Shown here piece by piece: positions 8,146 through 18,658 of a stretch of DNA of 64,000 nt. Under the pieces are notes generated by a model. That model was not told the DNA's origin. It was given only the letters and a program-made list of their open reading frames with translations, and did no database searches. The stretch is taken from NCBI RefSeq assembly GCF_014779765.1, contig NZ_JACXZA010000007.1:1-64000 (forward strand), written 5' to 3'. Source of the DNA: Paenibacillus terricola. GTDB taxonomy: Bacteria > Bacillota > Bacilli > Paenibacillales > Paenibacillaceae. Each line of letters begins with the position of its first letter. The first letter of the stretch is position 1. The translations under genes were made by a program, and so were the position numbers.

Positions 8146-9414
8146 CTATTTATCGTCAGGAGCTGTCTCCCGCCAAATATCTGCACCTAAACGGCGCAGG
8201 TTTTCTACCAAATTATCATAACCGCGATCGATATACTCCACGCCTGTTACTTCTGTTATGCCATCCTTAACCGTCAGGCCCGCAATAACAAGCGCAGCAC
8301 CCGCTCGCAGATCAGTTGCATGCACCTTGGCCGAGCTCAATGGTCCGCCCTCAATAATTGCAGAACGTCCCTCGACACGAATATTGGCGCCCATCAGCGC
8401 CAGTTCAGGCACATGCTTGAATCGGTTGCCATAGATGTAGTCGGATAATATGCTTACACCGCTCGCCTGCGTAAGCAGACTAGTCATCGGAGACTGCAGA
8501 TCGGTTGCAAAGCCCGGATATACCAGCGCTTTGACATCGACAGGATGATAAGGTTGATCTCCGCTGATGATGCGAACCGCATCATCCATTTCTTCGACGG
8601 TTGCGCCCATCTCGCGAAGTTTAGCCGTAATGGCCTCCATATGTTTCGGAATAACGCCCTCAACCGTAACATCGCCCCGTGTTGCAGCAGCCATGATCAT
8701 ATACGTACCCACTTGAATACGGTCCGGAATAATGGAGTGGCGGCAGCCATGCAGCTGATCGACGCCTTCGATACGAATGGTCTCCGTGCCAGCCCCTTTA
8801 ATACGCGCGCCCATGGAGTTAAGCAATGTTGCTACATCTATGATTTCAGGCTCTTTAGCCGCATTTTCGATAATTGTGGAGCCTTTAGCTCTAGAAGCCG
8901 CGAGCATAATGTTAATCGTTGCACCAACGCTGACGATATCCAGATAAATCTTTGCGCCGCGCAGTTCTTTGGCTGTAATACGCATTGCGCCGTGCTCATT
9001 CACGACAGTCGCACCTAATGCTTCAAAACCTTTGATATGTTGGTCGATCGGTCTTGGTTCAAAATTGCAGCCGCCTGGCAAACCGATAACAGCCTCGCCG
9101 AAACGGCCAAGCAATGCACCCATCAAATAATAAGACGCCCGAAGCATCTTCACTTTGCCATTCGGCATCGGAACGGACTTCAGGTCGGACGGATCGATAC
9201 GGATGACATCATCCTTCCGCTGCACGACTGCACCAAGGTCCCTCAATATCTCGCTATATACAGCAACGTCACTTATCGCCGGCAAATTATCCAATACAAC
9301 TTCCGACTCTGCTAGAATGGCTGCAGGAATAAGCGCAACTGCGCTATTCTTCGCACCACTGATCTGCACTTCACCATGAAGCGGACGACCGCCTCGAATC
9401 ATCAATTTCTCCAT
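8146..9414 (-). CDS. murA: UDP-N-acetylglucosamine 1-carboxyvinyltransferase
   Basis: 422 aa. Catalyses the first committed step of peptidoglycan synthesis, transfer of enolpyruvate from PEP to UDP-GlcNAc, in the cytosol. Seen: K22/N23 in [12 protein letters not shown] and the catalytic cysteine C116 in [12 protein letters not shown], the residue alkylated by fosfomycin. Inverted alpha/beta repeats run through the chain as in EPSP synthase relatives. Placement next to rho and spo0F matches murAB (murZ), the second MurA of Firmicutes, so a murAA copy probably exists elsewhere. Full length. Confidence 0.96.
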   Translation of the reverse strand: MEKLMIRGGRPLHGEVQISGAKNSAVALIPAAILAESEVVLDNLPAISDVAVYSEILRDLGAVVQRKDDVIRIDPSDLKSVPMPNGKVKMLRASYYLMGALLGRFGEAVIGLPGGCNFEPRPIDQHIKGFEALGATVVNEHGAMRITAKELRGAKIYLDIVSVGATINIMLAASRAKGSTIIENAAKEPEIIDVATLLNSMGARIKGAGTETIRIEGVDQLHGCRHSIIPDRIQVGTYMIMAAATRGDVTVEGVIPKHMEAITAKLREMGATVEEMDDAVRIISGDQPYHPVDVKALVYPGFATDLQSPMTSLLTQASGVSILSDYIYGNRFKHVPELALMGANIRVEGRSAIIEGGPLSSAKVHATDLRAGAALVIAGLTVKDGITEVTGVEYIDRGYDNLVENLRRLGADIWRETAPDDK

Positions 9415-9884
9415 GCCTTTAACCCGAACCCTCCCCCGTCAGAAGCGAACAAATACAGCGAATAACGACACCGACCGTTTAAGAGGTTGTTCAAAAAAAC
9501 CGCACTTTTTGAACACGCACTTTAATTGGAAATTATCCCTATGAATATGGCGAATCTCCCCCGGCGAATCAGTAATGATCCGCTACAGGAGAGACTTCCG
9601 CCTGACAAGCATAAGGAGGGCGAATAGCCCGTCCCTCGCTGGAGCACCGCTCCATTATGGTCGATCCGTCCATCTCGGACGGTCGTTCGGTTTCATGTTT
9701 CGAACGTTACGCTTGATTGCTGCTGCCGAACAGACGGATTTTCTCTTGAACGATTAATCTTGATTGATCTTACTTCTATGCGAACTTCGTACCATTAATT
9801 TCATCATCACATCTCTTAAGTTAGGACACACTGATTCAGTATATCACAATGCGTTCGAATATGGTAAATGGATTGTAGCACAGC
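9415..9884. other. Non-coding gap between spo0F and murA
   Basis: About 470 bp with no convincing gene on either strand. It holds a GGTTGTTCAAAAA motif followed by CTTTTTGAAC (9485-9512), resembling the ends of the repeat at 34.9-35.2 kb. It also holds small hairpins (GGAGC-GGT-GCTCC near 9642-9654; CCGTCC-ATCT-GGACGG near 9668-9685). B. subtilis has tal and fbaA here, so this may be a deletion scar. No promoter could be fixed with confidence. Confidence 0.5.
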
Positions 9885-9909
9885 AAAAAAGGACCTATCA
9901 ACTAGGTCC
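9885..9909 (-). terminator. spo0F terminator overlapping the stop codon
   Basis: Minus strand: GGACCTA (9903-9909), loop GTTGA, TAGGTCC (9891-9897), then T6 (9885-9890). The TAG stop at 9902-9904 forms part of the 5' arm and loop, so the last codons of spo0F are also terminator stem. Confidence 0.88.
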
Positions 9910-10297
9910 CAATCGGTGTACGGCTATTCAAATCACCGCGGAGCTGATGATTGACTGCAAAACGAAGCTCATCAATATCAAACGGCTTCGTGAAGTGCAT
10001 CAACGCTCCTAAATCACGAGCTTCATTGATAATATCAAGCTCGCCGTATGCGGTCATCATAATGACTTTGATATCGACATCGATCGTCTTGATATGACGC
10101 AATATCTCGAGACCATCCATGCCAGGAATCTTCATATCGAGAAGCACTAGATCCGGACGCTGTGCCCGAACAATCTCCAGTGCCAGCTTACCGTTGGAAG
10201 CTTGATAGGTTTCGTAACCCTCGCTGCTGAACACTTCCATCAGCAGTACCCGAATTCCGTTCTGGTCATCCACGATCAATACTTTGTTGCTCTCCAC
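9902..10297 (-). CDS. spo0F: Sporulation initiation phosphotransferase Spo0F
   Basis: 131 aa single-domain response regulator with no output domain, the second relay of the sporulation phosphorelay (Kin to Spo0F to Spo0B to Spo0A). Acidic pocket D10, D11, phospho-acceptor D54 ([12 protein letters not shown]), T82 and K104 are all present, and the FDIDE segment after K104 is Spo0F-like. The start codon is GTG with AGGAGG 7 nt upstream. It lies between pyrG and murA as in B. subtilis. The C-terminus (NSRTPIGT) is slightly longer than in B. subtilis because the terminator overlaps the stop. Confidence 0.95.
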   Translation of the reverse strand: MESNKVLIVDDQNGIRVLLMEVFSSEGYETYQASNGKLALEIVRAQRPDLVLLDMKIPGMDGLEILRHIKTIDVDIKVIMMTAYGELDIINEARDLGALMHFTKPFDIDELRFAVNHQLRGDLNSRTPIGT

Positions 10298-10360
10298 TTC
10301 CTCGCCTCCTACAAAACCTCGGACTCGCCGAAAATTCCATTTTTTATTCTATAAATATCT

Positions 10361-10389
10361 ATTCGCAGCATGTATCCTATTTTCCTTCC
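10361..10389 (-). promoter_or_regulatory. Candidate sigmaH promoter of spo0F
   Basis: Minus strand: -35-like GAAGGAAAA (10380-10388) and -10-like GCGAAT (10361-10366) about 12 nt apart, close to the sigmaH consensus RnAGGAwWW / RnnGAAT. B. subtilis spo0F is known to have a sigmaH promoter. One consensus position is off, so this is a candidate only. Confidence 0.45.
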
Positions 10390-10515
10390 GTTTTTTCAAA
10401 AAAAAGGAATTACATGTCTTGTCAGATATTGATAAAGAACAACAAAGCAAAGTCAAAACCCGCTAATTCGGCATTTGAACTCCGTTTGATTTGCCACCAA
10501 AATCAGACAGAAAAC

Positions 10516-10556
10516 AAAAAAAACCGCCTATGCATTCAGTCAGAATGCACAGACGG
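10516..10556 (-). terminator. pyrG terminator
   Basis: Minus strand: 14-bp stem (10543-10556 with 10524-10537, two G-T pairs), 5-nt loop, then T8 (10516-10523). Confidence 0.92.
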
Positions 10557-10575
10557 ATATGAGTAAACGTATTGC

Positions 10576-12207
<1,632 letters not shown>

Positions 12208-12353
12208 TTAATGTTTAGGTTTGCCTAATCTCGCGCGAATCAGCGCTGCGCACTGCAAGGAATGTCGTCCAAATTATGGAACAATACTCAAATGACCGCA
12301 TGAGAAAAAGGTTTCGCCGTCCGAGAATCGGACGGCGTCCTATGTGTGTTGGC

Positions 12354-12392
12354 AAAATAAAAAAAGTGACACCCGTGTCCACGGGGCACTTT
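12354..12392 (-). promoter_or_regulatory. pyrG leader attenuator hairpin
   Basis: Minus strand: AAGTG-CCCCGTG pairs with CACGGG-TGTCACTT (12364-12392), followed by a T-rich run to 12354. The 5' arm holds a CCCC stretch that a run of G at the transcript's 5' end could pair with. The leader transcript from about 12479 is roughly 120 nt. A second perfect hairpin (CGCCGTCCGA-TTC-TCGGACGGCG, 12315-12337) lies between this attenuator and the pyrG start, with a T5 run eight bases later. Confidence 0.8.
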
Positions 12393-12476
12393 CGTTCTCG
12401 TAGATATACAAGTTATGACAGTAATAAGAACGTCACAACGCGTGTACGTTAACAATTCCTTATCCTTCATCAGAAG

Positions 12477-12515
12477 CCCATGCAATAGTTTACCTTCTGG
12501 GAGAAGGCCTGTCAA
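12477..12515 (-). promoter_or_regulatory. pyrG promoter with GGG start site
   Basis: Minus strand: -35 TTGACA (12510-12515), 17-nt spacer, -10 TAAACT (12487-12492), then 7 nt to GGGCTTC whose first G is at 12479. B. subtilis pyrG begins GGGCUC and adds extra G residues when CTP is low; the same arrangement is seen here. Confidence 0.85.
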
Positions 12516-12564
12516 GTAATCATCGACGGCAAGATGAAACGTCTGCAGCCCTCTTTTTGGAATT

Positions 12565-12609
12565 AAAAAAGCGGCTTTGTACGCCCTAAATTGGGGAGCA
12601 CAAAACCGC
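12565..12609 (-). terminator. rpoE terminator
   Basis: Minus strand: long stem GCGGTTTTGTGCTCCC / GGGCGTACAAAGCCGC with a 7-nt loop, then T6. Confidence 0.9.
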
Positions 12610-12617
12610 CGCCGCGA

Positions 12618-13193
12618 TTAGTTATCGTCGTCGTCTTCCTCATCGCCGTCGTCAGCATCGCTGTCGAAATCGTCGCCTTCTTCTCCTTCGAGTTCTTCAC
12701 TCTCCGAATCCTCTTCGATCTCTTCATCGTCGATTGCCACGTCTTCGTCGACTTCCGCTTCTTCTTCGTTCTCTTCGAAGTTCTCACGATCCTCATCGTA
12801 CGAATCGTAATCGTCCTCTTCCGCCGTGTATGTTTCTTCCTCTTCATCCGCAAAGATGTCTTCATCATCATCGTCATCATCGTTGATAATGCGAGGACGT
12901 TTGGCATTCGTAATTGGATCTTCGTTACGCTCGATCGGATACCAGCGTTTCAAGCCCCAATTGTTGCTGCCAACGCACGCGAAGCGTCCGTCAACGTTAA
13001 TCTCTGTATATACTTGTGCAATCACATCATTAATCTGCTCTGGATCCAATTCACGGATCTTTGCTATCTCCATCATCAAGTCCCGATAATACATCGGGGT
13101 GTTGGTTGATTTCAACACTTCGAATGCCAGGTCCACCATCGGCATTTCTTGAATCTGCTCGCGGTCCCATTTTGCGGCGAAATCGCTGCTCAT
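12618..13193 (-). CDS. rpoE: DNA-directed RNA polymerase subunit delta
   Basis: 191 aa. The delta subunit of Firmicute RNA polymerase increases complex recycling and initiation specificity. An ordered N-terminal HARE-type domain (about 1-90, including MPMVDLAFEVLKS and NNWGLKRWYP) is followed by a disordered tail of about 95 residues made almost wholly of Asp and Glu. The acidic tail mimics nucleic acid and is diagnostic. GGGAGGATG precedes the start. The position next to pyrG is conserved. The opposite strand appears open for long stretches only because of the Asp/Glu codons. Confidence 0.96.
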   Translation of the reverse strand: MSSDFAAKWDREQIQEMPMVDLAFEVLKSTNTPMYYRDLMMEIAKIRELDPEQINDVIAQVYTEINVDGRFACVGSNNWGLKRWYPIERNEDPITNAKRPRIINDDDDDDEDIFADEEEETYTAEEDDYDSYDEDRENFEENEEEAEVDEDVAIDDEEIEEDSESEELEGEEGDDFDSDADDGDEEDDDDN

Positions 13194-13317
13194 CCTGACC
13201 CATCCTCCCGCTACCTCAATATCGTCGAAAACCCGTTCATTTACGATTGTTTCCGTATCAACCTATAGTAAAACCTATTTCCATACAAAATGCAAGCTTA
13301 TAAGCTCGTCCACGCGC

Positions 13318-13346
13318 AAAAAGCGAAGGGCATATCCCCTTCGCTT
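13318..13346. terminator. Hairpin between rpoE and the S8 protease gene
   Basis: AGCGAAGGG-CATAT-CCCCTTCGCT stem; on the minus strand it is followed by T5 (13318-13322). It may stop minus-strand transcripts entering rpoE. A second inverted repeat (GTAAGAG...CTCTTAC, 13397-13421) lies just beyond. Neither can be tied to a specific gene. Confidence 0.55.
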
Positions 13347-13490
13347 TGACTGTATCCTTCCGGACGTGGTGTCTATGTTCCGCCCTCCGGGATTGTAAGA
13401 GACCTTTATTGGCTCTTACACCATCCTATGTCCTGTTCCGCTTTTTGACACGGTTTCAAGCCTAATTATATGAAAAAAGGCAACTTGCTC

Positions 13491-14690
13491 ATGCGGGTCT
13501 TACCGCTCGTTCATACAATACTGCAGCATCGTCGTCGGGAGGGGACCTGTAATTTGGACACCACCGCTTTTCTCCGTTGGCTGCAGGGTATGATGGCCGA
13601 AAAAGGCGCGAGCCATAGAAAAAGAATTATTCGTTTTCAACACACCCAGGACTTTCGCCGATTTCTTCACGAATGGTCGGAAATGAAGGGCTCGGTGTCG
13701 ACACTGCAATCGGTCCGACAGATGGGCATTATTCAAGCGATATCTTGTCCGATCCCCGATGACAGCCCGCACCGTCGATTCGACGGGCGGGTCTGGGTAG
13801 AGACGGACCAGCGTGTCCGCATTCATGGCGTGACATCGCGGGTGCCCGCTCCCGAGAAAGGAATCCCTTGGGGCGTGGCACATATTAAAGCGCCGCAAGC
13901 TTGGAGCACGACAACCGGTCATAAAATTCGAATTGGCGTCGTCGATACGGGCGTCGACTTCAGCCATCCCGATCTGCGAGGTTCGCTGGCGCGGGGCATT
14001 AATCTGCTCAATCGCAGCTTGCTGCCTCATGATGATAATGGACATGGGACCCATATCGCCGGCACCATCGCTGCGGCTAATCAGCTGCAGGGCATGATCG
14101 GCGTTGCACCTCGTTCGCTCATCCATCCCATCAAGGCGTTCGATCATAATGGAAGTGCCTATGTCTCCGATATTATACTCGCGATCGACTGGTGTGTGCG
14201 GAATCGGATGAATATTATTAACATGAGTTTCGGAATGAAATCGCGCAGCAAGGCGCTGCTGAGCGCCGTAACCAATGCGGCTAATGCAGGCGTCATCATT
14301 GTTGCTTCCTCTGGCAACGACGGCAAACGCCGTGCAATTGACTATCCCGCCCGCTACCCGCAGACAATATCGGTCGGTGCAACGACGAGACTGCGGCGCA
14401 TCGCGCCCTTCAGCAATCGCGGCATCTATATCGATATCTATGCACCCGGTGACAAAATTACGTCTTCCTGGCTTAAAGGCAAGTATCATGAGATGAGCGG
14501 AACCTCGATGGCTACATCCCATGTGAGCGGCGCTGTTGCGCTACTGCTTGCCAAGCACCCAGACCTGACGCCTGCTGAAGTCAAGGCTACTCTCAGGCGT
14601 TCCATGCAGCCACTGCGCGGCAAGAAGGCGCCTCGTATGACCGGGGAGCTCGATATTGCGAAGATGCTGCAGATGATGGAGAAACAATAG
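13491..14690 (+). CDS. S8 family serine peptidase (subtilase)
   Basis: 399 aa from the chosen ATG. Catalytic triad visible: D152 in VVDTGVD, H185 in NGHGTH, S339 in GTSMATSHVSGA, with oxyanion N276 in SSGND. The N-terminal 125 residues are basic and could be a propeptide/inhibitor-like region. No clear signal peptide is seen, so it may be intracellular or exported atypically. The start is uncertain: ATG 13491 has a weak AAAGG about 10 nt upstream, while ATG 13470 (seven codons longer) has none. It is the only plus-strand gene in the first 22 kb and is monocistronic, convergent with argS. Confidence 0.9.
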   Translation: MRVLPLVHTILQHRRREGTCNLDTTAFLRWLQGMMAEKGASHRKRIIRFQHTQDFRRFLHEWSEMKGSVSTLQSVRQMGIIQAISCPIPDDSPHRRFDGRVWVETDQRVRIHGVTSRVPAPEKGIPWGVAHIKAPQAWSTTTGHKIRIGVVDTGVDFSHPDLRGSLARGINLLNRSLLPHDDNGHGTHIAGTIAAANQLQGMIGVAPRSLIHPIKAFDHNGSAYVSDIILAIDWCVRNRMNIINMSFGMKSRSKALLSAVTNAANAGVIIVASSGNDGKRRAIDYPARYPQTISVGATTRLRRIAPFSNRGIYIDIYAPGDKITSSWLKGKYHEMSGTSMATSHVSGAVALLLAKHPDLTPAEVKATLRRSMQPLRGKKAPRMTGELDIAKMLQMMEKQ

Positions 14691-14752
14691 GGGAGCCCTC
14701 ATGACCATGATGAATCAAGGCAGCAGGAAGAGAAACCTGTACTTGAACGGAC

Positions 14753-14796
14753 CAAAGGCCTGAAGAGAAGCCGCTGCGGCTTGCTCATCAGGCCTT
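14753..14796. terminator. Hairpin between convergent S8 protease and argS
   Basis: AAGGCCTGA...TCAGGCCTT outer stem with an inner AAGCCG...CGGCTT stem. No U-run on either side. Probably a bidirectional terminator or transcript-end structure. A GCTTCGTAAGCAT repeat copy lies nearby (14827-14839, reverse). Confidence 0.5.
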
Positions 14797-14897
14797 GTAT
14801 CATTTATTGGCGATAAAACCTACCTCATGCTTACGAAGCTGCTTTGCTACGCAAAGCTGTAGGGTTGTTCCTCCTGTGTTGCATCGATACAGGTTTC

Positions 14898-16574
14898 TTA
14901 CATGCGCTCAGGAGCTGTTACGCCGACCAGACGCAGCACGTTCGCGATAACGATACGCGTTGCAGCCAGCAGGGCCAGGCGCGCTTGCGTCTGCTCTGCA
15001 TCTTCCGTCATGACGCGCTCTGCTTTGTAGTAGCTGTGGAACTGCGAAGCCAGCTCGTACACATAACGAATGACGCGGTGCGGCGCATACTGGGCAGCAG
15101 CATCCGAAATTTCTTGCGGCAGCTCGCCGAGCTTACGCAGCAAGTCGTACTCCTGCTCGGTCGACAGGCGGGACAGGTCGATGTCCGACAGCGAACGCAT
15201 TGCGACGCCTTGCTCTTCCGCCTGACGGAAAATGCTGCAAATCCGTGCATGCGCATACTGTACATAGAATACAGGGTTCTCATTCGAAGTCGAAACTGCC
15301 AGGTCCATGTCGAAGTCGAGGTGAGAGTCCATGCTGCGCATCGTGAAGAAATAGCGGATTGCGTCGACGCCGACTTCATCCATCAGATCTTCCATCGTTA
15401 CGGCTTTGCCGGTACGCTTGGACATCTTCACCTTCTCACCGTTCTGGAACAAGCTCACCATCTGTGCGATCAGAACCGTCAGCTTGCCTGGATCGTTGCC
15501 GAGCGCCTCCATAGCTGCTTTCATACGCGGGATGTAGCCGTGGTGGTCAGCGCCCCAGATGTTAATGAGTTGATCGTAGCCGCGGCCGTATTTGACACGG
15601 TGGTACGCGATGTCTGGCGTCAAATAAGTATAGGAGCCGTCATTTTTCACAAGAACGCGGTTTTTGTCGTCGCCGAACTGGGTCGTATTCAGCCACGTTG
15701 CGCCTTCTTCTTCATAGACATGTCCAGTTGCACGAAGTGCGTCCAGACCTTGCTCTACGAGACCTTGCTCATACAGCGATGTCTCGCTGTACCACAGATC
15801 AAAGCTGACGCGGAAGCGGCCGAGGTCGCGTTTGATTTTGTCGAGCTCGCGTTCCAGACCGTATTGGCGGAAAAAGGCGAAGCGCTCGTCATCCGACAGC
15901 GACAGCAAACGGTCGCCTTCTTGCTTGGCAAGCTCTTCAGCGAAGCCAACGATATCTGCGCCATGGTAACCGTCCTCTGGCATCGCAGCATCTTGACCGA
16001 GTGCTTGCTTGTAGCGGGCTTCAATCGAATAAGCCAGGTTCGCAACCTGATTGCCTGCATCATTAATATAGTATTCGCGCGTTACGTCATAACCTGCGAA
16101 ATGAAGTACGTTACACAATGCGTCGCCAACTGCTGCGCCGCGGGCATGGCCAAGGTGCAGGCTGCCTGTTGGGTTAGCGCTGACGAATTCAACCTCAATG
16201 GACTTGCCTGCGTTATCTTGTACGCGGCCATAGTTGTCGCCCGATGTCAGTACATCGCCAACGACTGGGTACAGATAGTTCTTATTCAGGCGGAAGTTGA
16301 TAAAGCCTGGGCCGGCGATTTCAGCCGACTCGATCGAAGCGGATGCGCCGTTCAAGTTCGCGACAATTGCTTCGGCAATCTGGCGCGGGTTGCGCTTGGC
16401 GATCTTCGTCAGCTGCATCGCAGCATTGGTTGCAAGGTCCCCGTGCGATTTGTCGCGCGGCACTTCGAGCACGAATTCCGGCAGTTCTTCACGAGCGACG
16501 ATGCCTGCTGCGACGACTGCGTCGGCAATCGCATTTTTCACATTGTCATATAATTGATCAATTACGTTGGTCAT
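14898..16574 (-). CDS. argS: Arginyl-tRNA synthetase
   Basis: 558 aa class I synthetase charging tRNA-Arg. Seen: N-terminal Add-1 type domain (1-110), HIGH-type motif HLGH at 140-143 ([13 protein letters not shown]), a KMSK-type signature MSKRTGKAV, and a C-terminal DALR anticodon-binding domain ending [12 protein letters not shown]. Full length. Gene order ywiB-argS with a T-box leader in front places it under control of uncharged tRNA, most likely tRNA-Arg. An AGGAGG-type site precedes the ATG. Confidence 0.97.
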   Translation of the reverse strand: MTNVIDQLYDNVKNAIADAVVAAGIVAREELPEFVLEVPRDKSHGDLATNAAMQLTKIAKRNPRQIAEAIVANLNGASASIESAEIAGPGFINFRLNKNYLYPVVGDVLTSGDNYGRVQDNAGKSIEVEFVSANPTGSLHLGHARGAAVGDALCNVLHFAGYDVTREYYINDAGNQVANLAYSIEARYKQALGQDAAMPEDGYHGADIVGFAEELAKQEGDRLLSLSDDERFAFFRQYGLERELDKIKRDLGRFRVSFDLWYSETSLYEQGLVEQGLDALRATGHVYEEEGATWLNTTQFGDDKNRVLVKNDGSYTYLTPDIAYHRVKYGRGYDQLINIWGADHHGYIPRMKAAMEALGNDPGKLTVLIAQMVSLFQNGEKVKMSKRTGKAVTMEDLMDEVGVDAIRYFFTMRSMDSHLDFDMDLAVSTSNENPVFYVQYAHARICSIFRQAEEQGVAMRSLSDIDLSRLSTEQEYDLLRKLGELPQEISDAAAQYAPHRVIRYVYELASQFHSYYKAERVMTEDAEQTQARLALLAATRIVIANVLRLVGVTAPERM

Positions 16575-16624
16575 GAGATGAAACCTCCTAATAGTATTTG
16601 TATCATTAGAGCGAGCTTATCGCA

Positions 16625-17107
16625 TTAACAGTCCGTGTCGGGCTCGGCCTTCAGCTTGATCTTGAACTGCCCCGTTAATTCCTCATCGACATACATGTTA
16701 TAATGCCATTCGAGCAGCATGGGAAGCATCGGAACCAGTTCTCCATCTTCGACTTCGACCGGTTGCTGCTGACCGCCGCGCTGTACGAGATCGCCGCACT
16801 GCATCCATAACAGCGATGTGTCCGTCACCATCTTGAATCGTGCGAAAGGCGACTTATATTCGCCAGCCTGCCTTGCTCCTGCAACGAAATTCTGCTCCGA
16901 CTCCACGACGCCTCGCCGAGCAATGTTAAGCTGACCGTCCCGCCAGCGGATCACGGTCCGCACTTCGCCGGAACTCTCGTCCGTCTCCGTATATCGCACA
17001 TAAACGGTACGTCCTTTGCGGAACCATTCGCCAGTGAATTGATGCTCCTGCATCTCGCCTTCGATCTCGCTCGTTAACGTCAAACGAACATTTGCCTTAT
17101 CTGTCAC
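16625..17107 (-). CDS. ywiB: DUF1934 domain-containing beta-barrel protein (YwiB family)
   Basis: 160 aa, lipocalin-like DUF1934 protein of unknown function, commonly placed immediately upstream of argS in Bacilli. Alternating beta pattern: VRLTLTSEIEGE, FTGEWFRKGRTVYVRY, TVIRWRDGQLNIARRG, and a C-terminal GQFKIKLKAEP. No signal peptide. The start is set at GTG 17107, about 11 nt after AGGAGGG; upstream in-frame codons overlap the leader RNA region. Probably co-transcribed with argS (about 50-bp gap) from the T-box promoter. Confidence 0.85.
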   Translation of the reverse strand: MTDKANVRLTLTSEIEGEMQEHQFTGEWFRKGRTVYVRYTETDESSGEVRTVIRWRDGQLNIARRGVVESEQNFVAGARQAGEYKSPFARFKMVTDTSLLWMQCGDLVQRGGQQQPVEVEDGELVPMLPMLLEWHYNMYVDEELTGQFKIKLKAEPDTDC

Positions 17108-17194
17108 TTGATTGACCACCCTCCTATCTGCCCTGCTTCTTATTCCAATATCGTACAAGAGCTGTATTCGGGCATGCACATCAGAGATGACATT

Positions 17195-17450
17195 AAAAAA
17201 CCTCCATCTCTTGTAGGAAAGAGACGGAGGTTGATCCGCGGTACCACTCTTCTGGCTGACTTCGTCTTAAGCAGCCTCTCAAACACGATAACGGTGTGAC
17301 CGGGCAATTCTACGCAGCAAGCAGAAGCGATAAGCCTCCTTGCCTTCAAACTGCCAACTCCCGGGGGCGTTTCCGAGGCATCGATACTGCCGGCTTCCAC
17401 CATTCCCGGCTCGCTGTCGCATCGCATCGCTTCGTACTGTCCCGCTCATC
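17195..17450 (-). ncRNA. T-box riboswitch upstream of ywiB-argS
   Basis: Minus strand contains the T-box antiterminator core GTGGTACCGCGG (about 17236-17247). A terminator follows (CCTCCGTCTCTT...AAGAGATGGAGG then T6, 17195-17232). Stem I features are visible: the AGTA of the specifier-loop 5' side and distal loop sequence GGTGGAAGCC. A GAAACGCCCC stretch on the 3' side offers CGC (Arg) as specifier. The TGGT bulge would pair with an ACCA tRNA end. It should allow ywiB-argS expression when uncharged tRNA-Arg accumulates. Class call is firm; the specifier reading is inferred from the downstream gene. Confidence 0.92.
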
Positions 17451-17471
17451 GTCGGTTAACTAATTGCATCT

Positions 17472-17499
17472 ATTATATGCGATACACTGGATTTTGCAA
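17472..17499 (-). promoter_or_regulatory. Promoter of the argS T-box leader
   Basis: Minus strand: -35 TTGCAA (17494-17499), 16-nt spacer, perfect -10 TATAAT (17472-17477). It is embedded in the last codons of the upstream glycosylase gene, which ends at 17473. Confidence 0.8.
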
Positions 17500-17997
17500 A
17501 TATGGTTCGATCACACGCCATGCAGCGAGACGGTCATCCAGGTTGCGCATCGTCTTCGTTGGCACCGGACTTGTCGACGGCAGCTTCAAGCAGACAACGC
17601 GCGCCGCTTCCTCTGTTGCGCCAAAATGCCGCTTAAACGTATCATGCGACTTGGTTCCGTTCAATGCGATGGCGCGAATGTTCGGATACCGACGTAGCAA
17701 GCCCGGGATATCATTAACGACCTCATCGCGAATATTCGCATCCAGGCTGCCTTCCCGTGTGCATGATTTGAGGACATCCCACATCGCAACATGATGATCA
17801 AGCGCAAAAGCCAGTCTGGCCTCATACTCATCGTCAACCGGCAGCCCATGCAGACCATAAAGAACACGCCAAAAATAGTTTCGCGGATTGCCATAATACT
17901 CACTCGCTGTTAATGATGGAACGCCCGGCATGCTGCCGAGTACCAGCACAGAAGATCGCTCGTCTACGACGGGCTCGAAGGAATGTACGGTCGTCAT
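17473..17997 (-). CDS. DNA-deoxyinosine glycosylase (uracil-DNA glycosylase superfamily)
   Basis: 174 aa. Resembles the hypoxanthine-DNA glycosylase branch of the UDG superfamily, which removes deaminated adenine. Motif 1 LGSMPGVPSL with YYGNPRNYFWRVLYG is the characteristic N-terminal block, and LPSTSPVPTKTMR near the C-terminus corresponds to the DNA-intercalation motif. No signal peptide; cytosolic. Its 3' end contains the argS T-box promoter, so the two transcription units overlap. Substrate choice is inferred from the family. Confidence 0.82.
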   Translation of the reverse strand: MTTVHSFEPVVDERSSVLVLGSMPGVPSLTASEYYGNPRNYFWRVLYGLHGLPVDDEYEARLAFALDHHVAMWDVLKSCTREGSLDANIRDEVVNDIPGLLRRYPNIRAIALNGTKSHDTFKRHFGATEEAARVVCLKLPSTSPVPTKTMRNLDDRLAAWRVIEPYLQNPVYRI

Positions 17998-18066
17998 GTT
18001 AGTAGGGTTAGATCCTCCTTCTATGCGTATATAAGTGCAACTGCTTCCAAAATGACTGATGACGTC

Positions 18067-18375
18067 TTAACTGCCGCTTCCCCCACTGCTTCCATTGCTG
18101 CTTTCATTACTATTGCTACTTCCATCACTGCTTCCATTGCTGCTTGGCGTGCCGCCGAACCGTTCGATCTCTTGGCACAGCTGATGCTGCCATTCCTTAT
18201 CCTCGGTCATCGAAGCCATTAGCGACAAATTGTACAGCTGCGCAAGCCGCATACAATGATCAGCATTCACGTCCAAGCAATGCTCCATCTCCAGCCGTTC
18301 CGAATCCGTCAGCTTACGACGTTTCTGAATAATTCGCAGCTCTGCCATCCGCTCGTAGATTGGCATCAACTTCAT
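18067..18375 (-). CDS. Small conserved hypothetical protein with Ser/Gly tail
   Basis: 102 aa. A helical N-terminal region of about 77 residues (MAELRIIQKRRKLTDSERLEMEHCLDVN..., with C33 and C41) is followed by a low-complexity Ser/Gly/Asn tail of about 25 residues. The N-terminal part resembles a short protein I associate with Paenibacillus genomes, without assigned function. The tail is encoded by near-repeats of AGCAATGGAAGC type and may vary by slippage. No signal peptide. Lies between speB and the glycosylase gene. Confidence 0.65.
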   Translation of the reverse strand: MKLMPIYERMAELRIIQKRRKLTDSERLEMEHCLDVNADHCMRLAQLYNLSLMASMTEDKEWQHQLCQEIERFGGTPSSNGSSDGSSNSNESSNGSSGGSGS

Positions 18376-18590
18376 ACGGACACCCCCTCTTGGTATCCAG
18401 CATGCCCACTATTGGATGGAAATATAGCAGGTGTGATGACAGAATTGATAGTTCATTCAGCGCGATGAAGCTAACAGCTTCGAGCCCTTACTGGTGTGAA
18501 TATTCTATCTCATTATATCCGTTGCTTGAACTCTTACAAACTATCATATACACAGCGATGTTACTAACGCTTCTAGTGATGTTCTGCATC

Positions 18591-18640
18591 AAAAAAAAAA
18601 AGCTCCATCTTATTCGGCAGGTGCCGACCAAGATGAAGCC
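18591..18640 (-). terminator. speB terminator
   Basis: Minus strand: GGCTTCATCTT-CGGCA / TGCCG-AAGATGGAGCT stem with small internal loops, then a T11 run (18591-18601). Confidence 0.88.
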
Positions 18641-18658
18641 TCTTCATAATGCCTTACC

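Noticed and set aside
12563-12907. Lys/Arg/Thr-rich minus-strand frame over rpoE
   Set aside because: Off-frame reading of the acidic tail of RpoE; low-complexity codons keep it open.
17140-17427. 95-codon frame on the minus strand within the T-box
   Set aside because: Covers structured leader RNA of argS, with no ribosome binding site.
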